A stretch of 64,000 nt of DNA from Bryobacteraceae bacterium (GTDB lineage Bacteria; Acidobacteriota; Terriglobia; Bryobacterales; Bryobacteraceae), in the NCBI GenBank assembly GCA_019752335.1, contig JAIEMJ010000023.1, forward strand, positions 62,001 to 126,000, written 5' to 3'. Both the position numbers and the translations under genes were made by a program. Of the stretch, positions 55,910 through 63,114 are shown piece after piece (the stretch's first letter is position 1; the number at the start of each line of letters is the position of its first letter). The notes beneath the pieces were generated by a model. That model saw nothing but the letters and a program-made list of their open reading frames with translations. It did no database searches and had not been told where the DNA came from.

Positions 55910-57240
55910 GATTTGGATTCGTTTTCCTGGCGGCGGCTCTTTGGGCTCAGTCTCCGAAGCAGTTGCATCCGACGGTAGAAAAAGTGGCAGCCGCGGTCTC
56001 CACCGAACGCATCGCGGCAACGCTGCAGAAGCTCGAGTCCTTCGGGACGCGCGATATTCACTCGACGCAGATTCATGAGGCCACCGCCTGGATCGAGCAG
56101 GAATTCAAAAGCATGTCACCCCGCCTGCAGGTGACGCTCGACAAGCATCTGGCCAAGAAGCGCGGCCGCATGATGCGCGACGTCGAGGTCACCAACGTGG
56201 TCGCGGTGCTGCCCGGCAAGACGCAGCCGGCGGTCCACGTGCTGATCACCGCCCACTATGACTCGGTGGTGCTGGTGCGCAAGCCCGCGGTGGGCAACGC
56301 GCCCGCCGCCATCGACAACGCCGCCTCCGCCGCCGCGCCTAAGGCGCCCGGCGTCTCCGACGATGCTTCGGGCGTCGCCGCCGTCATGGAACTTGCCCGC
56401 GTGATGAGCCAACATGAGTTCGACAAAACGGTAGTCTTCATCGCTTTTTCCGGCGAAGAGTACGGCCTGCTCGGCGCGCTCGGCTACGCCACCGCCGCGA
56501 AGAAAGCCGGCATGAAGATTGAAGCCGTGCTCAACAACGACATCATCGGCAACGACGACAATGGGCAAGGCCTGAAGGTCTCGAACGTGGTCCGCGTCTT
56601 CTCCGAGGATCCGGCGGACTCGCCTTCCCGCGCCATCGCCCGCTACGTGCGCGACACCGGCGAGCGCTACATCCCCGGCATGAAGGTCGACGCCGTTTTC
56701 CGCAACGACCGTTTTGGCCGCGGCGGCGACCACACCGCCTTCAACAACAACGGCTACCCCGGCGTCCGGCTCACCACCGTCGCGGAGGACCTCAAAAAGC
56801 AGCACTCGCCCGACGACACCTTCGCCAACGCCTCGCCCAGCTACTGCGCGCAAGTCGCCCGCGTCAATGGCGCGGCTCTGGCCAGCCTGGCCCTCGCCCC
56901 GGCGCCGCCCATGGTGACCCGCGACGTGACGCGCACCGAAGCCGAAACCGGCTACAGCGTCCAGCCGAATCTGGCCCGCGGCAAGGAGAGCGTGGACGCC
57001 GTGCTCAAGTGGAAGATGGGCACCGAACCGGATCTGGCCGGCTACGCCGTCGTCGTTCGCTCCACCACGTCGCCGTTCTGGGAACGCGAAACCTACGTGG
57101 GGAAGGTGAGCGAGTTTACGCTCAAGAATCTCTCCATCGACGACGCCGTCATCGGCGTGAAGGCGATCGACAAGGACGGAGTGGAGAGCATCGTCTCGGC
57201 CTACGTCCTGCCGAAGCGCAACTTCGCCCCGGTGAATTAA
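55906..57240 (+). CDS. Secreted M28-family zinc aminopeptidase
   Basis: A 444-residue exported peptidase with a short signal peptide (FGFVFLAAALWAQ). The di-zinc site is complete: H and D in ITAHYDSVV, D in SDDASGVAAVMEL, the Glu pair in FSGEEYGLLG, D in LNNDIIGND and H in FGRGGDHTAF. The C-terminal 110 residues form a fibronectin-like domain (VLKWKMGTEPDLAGYAVVVR). It should trim peptides outside the cytoplasm. Between D and E is an Ala/Pro-rich insert (NAPAAIDNAASAAAPKAPG) not needed for catalysis. Confidence 0.92.
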   Translation: MRFGFVFLAAALWAQSPKQLHPTVEKVAAAVSTERIAATLQKLESFGTRDIHSTQIHEATAWIEQEFKSMSPRLQVTLDKHLAKKRGRMMRDVEVTNVVAVLPGKTQPAVHVLITAHYDSVVLVRKPAVGNAPAAIDNAASAAAPKAPGVSDDASGVAAVMELARVMSQHEFDKTVVFIAFSGEEYGLLGALGYATAAKKAGMKIEAVLNNDIIGNDDNGQGLKVSNVVRVFSEDPADSPSRAIARYVRDTGERYIPGMKVDAVFRNDRFGRGGDHTAFNNNGYPGVRLTTVAEDLKKQHSPDDTFANASPSYCAQVARVNGAALASLALAPAPPMVTRDVTRTEAETGYSVQPNLARGKESVDAVLKWKMGTEPDLAGYAVVVRSTTSPFWERETYVGKVSEFTLKNLSIDDAVIGVKAIDKDGVESIVSAYVLPKRNFAPVN

Positions 57241-57277
57241 TGCCTTGACCGAACGGCTAGCCCATCGGGATCCGGAC

Positions 57278-57301
57278 AGCCCATCGCGCAAGCGATGGGT
57301 T
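57278..57301 (-). terminator. GNRA-capped hairpin after the small minus-strand gene
   Basis: CCCATCGC (57280-57287), the loop GCAA and GCGATGGG (57292-57299) form a perfect 8-bp stem that extends two pairs further with a G-U and an A-T. It begins in the stop codon of the 57-residue gene. There is no U-tract, so it is a 3'-end hairpin rather than a proven terminator. Confidence 0.4.
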
Positions 57302-57473
57302 ACAGTGCGGGGAATGTGCCTGTTTTTCTGGGCTTGTAAGGATTCCGAATCGCGTTTCGCCAGAACGACTCAGCCAACTCCGGGAGATCAGACAAGTCGG
57401 GCTTGGCGGCGAGCAAAGCCAGTTCCCGTTTCTGCGCGGGAGTTGGCGGATAATCCGTAAGGGATTTCTTCAT
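57300..57473 (-). CDS. 57-residue protein resembling the N-terminal part of BrnA-like antitoxins
   Basis: A short frame reading MKKSLTDYPPTPAQKRELAL and then DLSDLPELAESFWRNAIRNP before a short tail. The 'D-x-SD-x-PE...FW-x-NA-x-RNP' stretch is typical of the N-terminus of BrnA/CopG-type antitoxins of type II toxin-antitoxin systems, but the ribbon-helix-helix part that should follow is missing: only about a dozen residues remain (KPRKTGTFPAL). It starts 6 nt after the stop of the anti-sigma kinase gene on the same strand and could be translated by coupling. No toxin gene is near. It is probably a remnant, or a small protein in its own right. Confidence 0.5.
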   Translation of the reverse strand: MKKSLTDYPPTPAQKRELALLAAKPDLSDLPELAESFWRNAIRNPYKPRKTGTFPAL

Positions 57474-57479
57474 ACTGAG

Positions 57480-57911
57480 TCAGCGCTTCAGACGCTTCAC
57501 CATCCGCAATTCGTTCTTCTCGCCGGGCACGATCTGATAGTGGACGTCGTCCATAATGCTCTTAATCAACCGCAGACCCAGCCCGCCATTCTTCCGCTGC
57601 GCGACCAGTTCCTCCAGGTTGAGTTGGCGCACCCCGCCCGGATTGAAGGACTGCCCGTTGTCCACAATCACGATCTCGATCTTGTCCGCGTCGAGCAAGG
57701 CGCGGATCTTCACTTCCTTGCTGTGGTCCATGCCGTAAGCATGTTCAATGACATTGGCGCAAGCTTCGTCGACGGCCAAGCCCAGCTTCATCACCTCGCG
57801 CTCATCCATCCCGGCCATCTCGCCGAGCTTCGAGACAAAGTCGCGGATCATGGCGAGATTCTCGGTAGATGACGGCACGTGCAGCGCGAAGGTTTTTTCC
57901 ATCTCAGCCAT
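57480..57911 (-). CDS. RsbW-like anti-sigma factor / serine kinase
   Basis: A 143-residue GHKL ATPase of the RsbW/SpoIIAB type that phosphorylates a STAS antagonist and binds its target sigma factor or another partner. The N-box is VDEACANVIEHAYG, the G1 box IVDNGQSFNP and the G2 box GGLGLRLIKSIMD. It follows the STAS gene by 9 bp, the usual pairing. No sigma-B-like gene is present in the window, so its target may be elsewhere or not be a sigma factor. Confidence 0.9.
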   Translation of the reverse strand: MAEMEKTFALHVPSSTENLAMIRDFVSKLGEMAGMDEREVMKLGLAVDEACANVIEHAYGMDHSKEVKIRALLDADKIEIVIVDNGQSFNPGGVRQLNLEELVAQRKNGGLGLRLIKSIMDDVHYQIVPGEKNELRMVKRLKR

Positions 57912-57920
57912 GCGTAATTC

Positions 57921-58289
57921 CTATTCTGGGGTTCCGATGCCCTGGGCGAAGTGCGACATGGCGTCGTCTACCGTACTCACCATGTCAAAAAGCGCCGGAA
58001 AGCCCAGCACCTCGAAGACCTGGTAGACCTTCGGCACCACACCCGCCAGCTTGATGTCGCCGCCAGCGGCGCGGATCTCTTCGATGAAGCTCATGAAGAC
58101 GCCCAGTCCGGCTGACGAGATGTACGTCAGCTTCTGGCAATCCACGGCGATCCGGTTACGGCCGGCCGTATGTTCTTCCTGAATCGCTTTCTCAAATTGA
58201 GGAGCCGTGTGGGCATCGAGATAACCATCGAGCGCCAGCAGCACCACGCCGTCCTTTTCCGTTCGTTCTACTCCGAATGCATTCGGCAT
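57921..58289 (-). CDS. STAS-domain anti-sigma factor antagonist
   Basis: A 122-residue RsbV/SpoIIAA-type protein. The phosphoacceptor serine is S58 or S59 in TYISSAGLGVFMSF, with GDIKLAGVVPKVYQVFEVLG as the C-terminal half. In partner switching the dephosphorylated form binds the RsbW-like kinase and frees its target; phosphatases encoded upstream in this locus would reset it. It lies 39 bp after the first PP2C gene and 9 bp before the kinase gene. Confidence 0.9.
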   Translation of the reverse strand: MPNAFGVERTEKDGVVLLALDGYLDAHTAPQFEKAIQEEHTAGRNRIAVDCQKLTYISSAGLGVFMSFIEEIRAAGGDIKLAGVVPKVYQVFEVLGFPALFDMVSTVDDAMSHFAQGIGTPE

Positions 58290-58328
58290 GTTTGGTCTAC
58301 TTCCATCCTCCTGGCGAGATTCTCCATC

Positions 58329-59135
58329 TTAAACCCTCACTACAAACAAAGTCATGTCATCATGCGGTGGCGCGCTGCCGATAAACTCGCGCACGGACCG
58401 CAAGATCGCCTCTTCGGTGGCGGCAGCGTCCAGGCCGTCGGAGGCGTCGACCACCGCTTGCAGACGGTCTTCTCCGAACTGCTCCCGCTCCTCATTCATC
58501 GCCTCGGTGATGCCGTCGGAGTAGAGCACGAACGCATCGCCCGGTGAGAGTTCCACCTCTTCCAAGCGCAAAGCCCGCTCAAACAACAGCCGGCTGGTGA
58601 GGCCGAGCCCCATGCCCGGCGGCGTCAGATATTGGCTCTCACCCTGGCTCGCCCGGCGCCACAGCGGCGAGTTGTGCCCCGCCCTCGCGAGCGAGATGCG
58701 CCGTTCCTCCGGCGAAAAATAGGTGAGCGCCATCGTAACGAAAATCTTGCGCTTGCCGGCCGCATAGAGGTGCGAATTCAATTGCGACACCGTCCCCAGC
58801 AAGTCGTCCGAATCGCGGCCCGCGGCCGCCAGGAAGCCTTTGGTGAGCGTCATGTAGAGCGACGCCGGCACGCCCTTGCCCGACACGTCCGCTACGCCAA
58901 TGGCGTAGCGTCCATCGCCGGTCGGGTAGAAGTCATAAAGGTCACCGCCGACGTCGCGCGCCGGGATGCACGTCGCGGCCAGCGACGTCTCGCCGATCCG
59001 CGCCGGTACCTGCGGCAGCATCGCCTGCTGCGCGCGGCGGGCCACATCGAACTCCGACGACAGCCGCTCGCGCTGCGACTTCACTCCCGTCGCGGACTCA
59101 GCCACCATCGCGCGGACCTCCGCCGCTTCGTCCAC
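58329..59135 (-). CDS. SpoIIE/RsbU-type PP2C phosphatase domain protein
   Basis: A 268-residue protein: an N-terminal helix or coiled coil (about 1-40), then the PP2C domain with its metal-binding aspartates in ARDVGGDLYDFY, IGVADVSGKGVPASL, LYSDGITEAM and PHDDMTLFVVRV. It should dephosphorylate the STAS protein encoded next. It begins with GTG at 59135, preceded by AGGGGA at a 5-nt spacing. Crucially it is in the same frame as the membrane protein gene before it, separated only by TAG and three codons; together they match the neighbouring 799-residue paralogue in length and layout. It is therefore the severed catalytic half of a membrane PP2C sensor, probably still made by re-initiation. Confidence 0.87.
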   Translation of the reverse strand: MDEAAEVRAMVAESATGVKSQRERLSSEFDVARRAQQAMLPQVPARIGETSLAATCIPARDVGGDLYDFYPTGDGRYAIGVADVSGKGVPASLYMTLTKGFLAAAGRDSDDLLGTVSQLNSHLYAAGKRKIFVTMALTYFSPEERRISLARAGHNSPLWRRASQGESQYLTPPGMGLGLTSRLLFERALRLEEVELSPGDAFVLYSDGITEAMNEEREQFGEDRLQAVVDASDGLDAAATEEAILRSVREFIGSAPPHDDMTLFVVRV

Positions 59136-59144
59136 CGCCGTCCC

Positions 59145-60713
59145 CTAGCGCATGATCACCATGCCGGCCGCGGCCGTCGCCAACAGCGGCGCCGCCACCC
59201 ACCAGGCCCGCAAGCTGAGCGCCGCCACCGGTTGCACGCCATACTGCGCCGTCAGCCACACCGCCACCATCGTTGCGCCGCCCGTCAACGCCGCCAGCGC
59301 GCCGTACTCCCGCTCCACCAGCCACATCGCCAAGGCCATCAGCAAACTGGCGCACAGCGTAGGCGCCCCCCAATCATCAAAGGGCGACCGCATGATGAGC
59401 CAATTCACGCCCACCGTCACCACAAACACCGGCGCCTGTAGCCACGCGGGCCGCAACCAGTGCGTGAGCGGCAGCACCACCAGGACGATCCCGACGATGT
59501 CGATCAGCAGGAACGGTTGGAAGATCCCCGACAGTGGATTCGGAGCCATCAACGCGGCGACGCCGCTGAGTTGCGTCTGCGCGGGCCCGAAGGCTGGCGC
59601 CACCAGCAGGGGAAGCGCCGCCAGCGCCACGCCGCAAAGCACGCCGTGGAAGACGCTCGCCCCCACTGGCCGCAGCAGGAACCGCCGCGACAGCAAGGCT
59701 TCCAGCCCCAACCAACGCGGATGATCCTTCGCCGCCAAATAGCCCCGGCCGGCGCCATAAAAGAGCACCAACGCGCACGCGAGCACCACTTGGCTGAAGA
59801 TGAAGCCCGCGATGCGGCCCCATACACTACCGAATTGCCGCGCGCCCTCGATCCTGGTCTCGTCAAGCCATGCGCCGCCCGCAAGCCCCACCAGCAAAAT
59901 GACGCCCGCCAGCGCCGCCGCCGAAAGGAGGCGCCGCATCCTCAGCCGGCGATGGACCAGCGCGCGGAAAAAGCTGGGGAAAGCGAGCGTCACCACGACG
60001 AAGTCCGAAACGAGCGTGAACGCAAAGGCGTAGCTTTGCCAGGATTGCAGCGTGCGTACCTGGGCGCGAAAAGAGTCCGAGGGCTCGGTCACTAGCGCGG
60101 CCTGCACCAGGCGTTCGTCGCTGAAGCTCGCCTCAAACCGCAACACGTGCGGCGAGTCCGCCGCATCGTTGAACTCCCAGGAATAGAGCAATTGGCTGCT
60201 CTGCGTGATGCCGCGGTTCACCGGCCGGAAACGGCTGGCGAACTCGCCCAAATACTGCGCCCGTGTGCCATCGGCCAGCGCGTCCAGCGTCTCGCTGGCA
60301 TGCACATGCCCCACGCCGTCCGCGACACGGGATAGCGCACTGAAGCCCACCACGCGGCCATCCGACGCAAACGTGACTTCCACTGTGCGCTCGTCGCCCG
60401 GCTGCCGCAGCGAGACGCGAACGACGTACGGCGTCACCAGCGAACTGAAGACGCGCGACTCCGGATGCAGCCGCCGCCAAAGATAAATCCAGGCCCCGCC
60501 GCGCCAATTCTCCGCTTGCACCGCGCTCCACCAACCTGCGGTGTCCACGCCATTCAAACGCGCCACCTCGCGCGCCTTGCTGATCGCTGCCTCGCGCGAC
60601 AGCCGGAACTGGCCCAGGTCCGCGGCACGGTCGTGCTGGGGAAAGAGCCACCACACCGCCACCGCCCCCAACAGCGCCGCGAGCACCGCCAGCCAAGTGC
60701 GCTGCCGCATCAT
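59145..60713 (-). CDS. Membrane sensor half of a split PP2C phosphatase
   Basis: A 522-residue protein with one N-terminal membrane segment (TWLAVLAALLGAVAVWWLF), an outer domain (about 30-250, with ISKAREVARLNGVDTAGWW), then about ten membrane segments to the end. It ends at TAG (59147-59145) right after the last segment (LLATAAAGMVIMR). The paralogue upstream continues at this point through a short linker into a PP2C domain; here the PP2C domain follows in the same frame after the stop. Summed length with the next gene is about 794 codons against 799 in the paralogue. The start (ATG 60713, or 60710) is 1 nt after the upstream stop. Confidence 0.75.
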   Translation of the reverse strand: MMRQRTWLAVLAALLGAVAVWWLFPQHDRAADLGQFRLSREAAISKAREVARLNGVDTAGWWSAVQAENWRGGAWIYLWRRLHPESRVFSSLVTPYVVRVSLRQPGDERTVEVTFASDGRVVGFSALSRVADGVGHVHASETLDALADGTRAQYLGEFASRFRPVNRGITQSSQLLYSWEFNDAADSPHVLRFEASFSDERLVQAALVTEPSDSFRAQVRTLQSWQSYAFAFTLVSDFVVVTLAFPSFFRALVHRRLRMRRLLSAAALAGVILLVGLAGGAWLDETRIEGARQFGSVWGRIAGFIFSQVVLACALVLFYGAGRGYLAAKDHPRWLGLEALLSRRFLLRPVGASVFHGVLCGVALAALPLLVAPAFGPAQTQLSGVAALMAPNPLSGIFQPFLLIDIVGIVLVVLPLTHWLRPAWLQAPVFVVTVGVNWLIMRSPFDDWGAPTLCASLLMALAMWLVEREYGALAALTGGATMVAVWLTAQYGVQPVAALSLRAWWVAAPLLATAAAGMVIMR

Positions 60714-60714
60714 C

Positions 60715-63114
60715 CTAAGCCACCCCCCGCAACGCAACGCTCGACCCGGCCTGCAACTGCGGCACCTGCATCTCCACCACCACTGCGGTGATGTCGTCCT
60801 GCAGATCATGGCCCGAGGCTTGCACCGCCTGCATCAGGTCGGCGTGGAAACGTTCCGCGGTCTTCGACAACCCACCATCCAGCCACGCGTCGAGCCGGCA
60901 GCCCAGCCGCGCTTCTAACCGCGAAACCAGCCCATCCGTGCAAAACAGAAACAAGTCGCCGGGGCCGAGTTGTAAGCGCGTCTCCGCGCCAGCCGTGCGC
61001 GGCTTCACTTCCTCGATCGCCCGCGCCTGGCCGCGCATATGGAACAGACGCGGATGCTGACCGATGCGGGCAAACCGCAACTCTCCAAGCGACGGATCGA
61101 GCACCGCATAGCAGAGACTAAAGTGATGCGCGGTCGACGAAATCGCCTGCGTCAGCACGGGCTCCAGCCGCTCGAGCGCCTGCGCCGGTGGCCAGTCCCG
61201 CAGGGCGGCATAGGAGAGGAAGCCTTTCGCCAAACCGATCGTGAGCGCGGAGGCGAGTCCGCCAGAGCTGCCGTCCGCCACCAGAATCCCGTAGCGATTC
61301 CGGGAGAGCCGGAAGAAGTCGTAAAAGTCACCACCCACTTCGCGCGCCGGATGGCAGGACGCGGCCAGTCCGAAGCCGGGGATCTCCGGCACGCCTTCCG
61401 GCAGCAGCCGCACTTGCGCTTCCCGCGCCGCCGACACCTCCTGCTCCAGCTGCAGACGCTCCTGGAGACGATGCGCATGCTGCGGACGCACCTCGGCGTC
61501 GCTGAGCTTCCGTCCGCGGTAGACGGCGATCAGCGCAAAACACGCCGACGCCACAGCCAGGCCATAAATGCGGTACTCGGTGGCCGCCCATCCCGCCACC
61601 ACATCGGTGATCTCGTGATTGTGCAAAAAGACGAAGAACCAGCCCAACGCCACCACGACCGCCAGGAAGTCGCCAATCCAAAAGGTCACCAGCGCCAGCG
61701 CCGCAATCAGCACGGGCACCGCAATTGAACTCGGCTCATCGAAATTGATACTGAAGCCCGAACTCACCGCCCCCAGCAGGCAGAAGAGTATGGCCAGAAA
61801 ACGCCGCAGCAAGCTCTGCCCCAGGTGGCGGCTCAGGTAGAGCAGGGGGAGCAGCAGGCAAATACAGGCGATAAAAAAAGCGGTGATGGGATCACCCATC
61901 ACGGAGATCAGGCCCGGCGACCGGCCATAAACCATACCCAGCAAGCGCTCCCGCAGATCACTGCTCCCGGCAGCCTTCTGCACCAGACGGATCGCCAGAA
62001 AGGCCCACCCGCCCGCGGCCGCGCCGGTCACCACCGAGCGACCCACATTCGCCGACGTGACATAGCCGCTGAACAGCGCGTCGAGCGACGTGATCTTGCC
62101 CGGATAGCTCTCGCGCATCTCCCCTTCGCCGGCGCCGTAAACCAGCGCAATCAGAATGCCCTGCAGCGTGGAGGAGAGCACCACCGACAACGGAATCAGC
62201 ATCGCGAAGGGGCTGATCATCTGGTCCGGATTGAGCGCACCGTCGCCCATGGTCGGGTCGGCGACGGCGACGAAGATCCCGAACATCGTCATCGCGCCTA
62301 CCATAACGGCGCTGCGCGTCCAGGAGATCTCGCGCTCCAGCGAGCGCCGTGAAAAGCGATAGATCGAATACAGCACGCCGAGCGCCAGCGCGACCCCCGC
62401 CAGCCCCGACACAATTCCGTTCGCGCGCGACTCGCGCACCGGCAGTTCGCCGCGGTTCACCTTCAGCTTCAGGGTGCGCTCGGTAATGCGGTCGCAGTGC
62501 ACCTCCACGGTGAGTGTGCTCTCCAGGCCCGGCATCACCGGCGTATTCCACAGATACCGGCGCGCCGCATGCGACCCTTCCACCGCCGCCGATTCCACCT
62601 CCGGCTCTCCCCAAGCATGGCCCGGAAACGCCCGCTTCGCTTCCGCCAACGCCAACGCGCGGCTCTCGCTCTCCGGCGGAACATTGCCCAACGCCAACAG
62701 ATTCGTCGACATGTCGAAGCCGTGCAACGCCCCGTCCGGCCGCAACCACACCGCCAGCCACCGCTGCTTGTCGGGAGCGATTAACACCACCCGAATGGTC
62801 GTGATGGGGGCCAGCAGCTTGCGCTCCTGAGGCAACGTCCGCCAAGCTTCCGTACGCGCCAGAACCGCGTGCTCCGCACCCAACGTCGGATGGATGGCCG
62901 GGCTCCAGTCGCTTACGTTGAGTCCCAAGGTCCGGCCGAAATCGACCGCGCGGCGCAACGCCTCCGCCGAGTCAATATGCGGCTCCCGCACTTGCGGGAC
63001 CCGCAAGCTCAGCCCCAGCCAATAGGCAAAAGGAGCCAGCGCGAGCACCGCGAACCAGATAAGGGCCTTCCTTGTCGAGTCACCCGCAAAGGGCGACATC
63101 CAGCGCATCAGCAT
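60715..63114 (-). CDS. Multi-pass membrane sensor with C-terminal PP2C (SpoIIE/RsbU) phosphatase
   Basis: A 799-residue fused protein: N-terminal membrane segment (ALIWFAVLALAPFAYWLGLSL), an outer domain (about 35-225), around ten membrane segments (about 230-540), a coiled linker (HRLQERLQLEQEVSAAREAQ) and a PP2C domain with AREVGGDFYDFF, LVADGSSGGLASAL, FCTDGLVSRLE and LQDDITAVVVE. The usual VSGKG loop is changed to GSSGG, but the metal-binding aspartates remain. It should sense an envelope signal and control the partner-switching pair. The start is ATG 63114 (7 bp overlap) or 63108 (TGATG) with the GAF-PP2C gene. Confidence 0.87.
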   Translation of the reverse strand: MLMRWMSPFAGDSTRKALIWFAVLALAPFAYWLGLSLRVPQVREPHIDSAEALRRAVDFGRTLGLNVSDWSPAIHPTLGAEHAVLARTEAWRTLPQERKLLAPITTIRVVLIAPDKQRWLAVWLRPDGALHGFDMSTNLLALGNVPPESESRALALAEAKRAFPGHAWGEPEVESAAVEGSHAARRYLWNTPVMPGLESTLTVEVHCDRITERTLKLKVNRGELPVRESRANGIVSGLAGVALALGVLYSIYRFSRRSLEREISWTRSAVMVGAMTMFGIFVAVADPTMGDGALNPDQMISPFAMLIPLSVVLSSTLQGILIALVYGAGEGEMRESYPGKITSLDALFSGYVTSANVGRSVVTGAAAGGWAFLAIRLVQKAAGSSDLRERLLGMVYGRSPGLISVMGDPITAFFIACICLLLPLLYLSRHLGQSLLRRFLAILFCLLGAVSSGFSINFDEPSSIAVPVLIAALALVTFWIGDFLAVVVALGWFFVFLHNHEITDVVAGWAATEYRIYGLAVASACFALIAVYRGRKLSDAEVRPQHAHRLQERLQLEQEVSAAREAQVRLLPEGVPEIPGFGLAASCHPAREVGGDFYDFFRLSRNRYGILVADGSSGGLASALTIGLAKGFLSYAALRDWPPAQALERLEPVLTQAISSTAHHFSLCYAVLDPSLGELRFARIGQHPRLFHMRGQARAIEEVKPRTAGAETRLQLGPGDLFLFCTDGLVSRLEARLGCRLDAWLDGGLSKTAERFHADLMQAVQASGHDLQDDITAVVVEMQVPQLQAGSSVALRGVA

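Noticed and set aside
56116-57291. 391-codon minus-strand frame opposite the M28 peptidase
   Set aside because: Val/Gly/His-rich shadow frame without any motif; the plus-strand peptidase has all zinc ligands.
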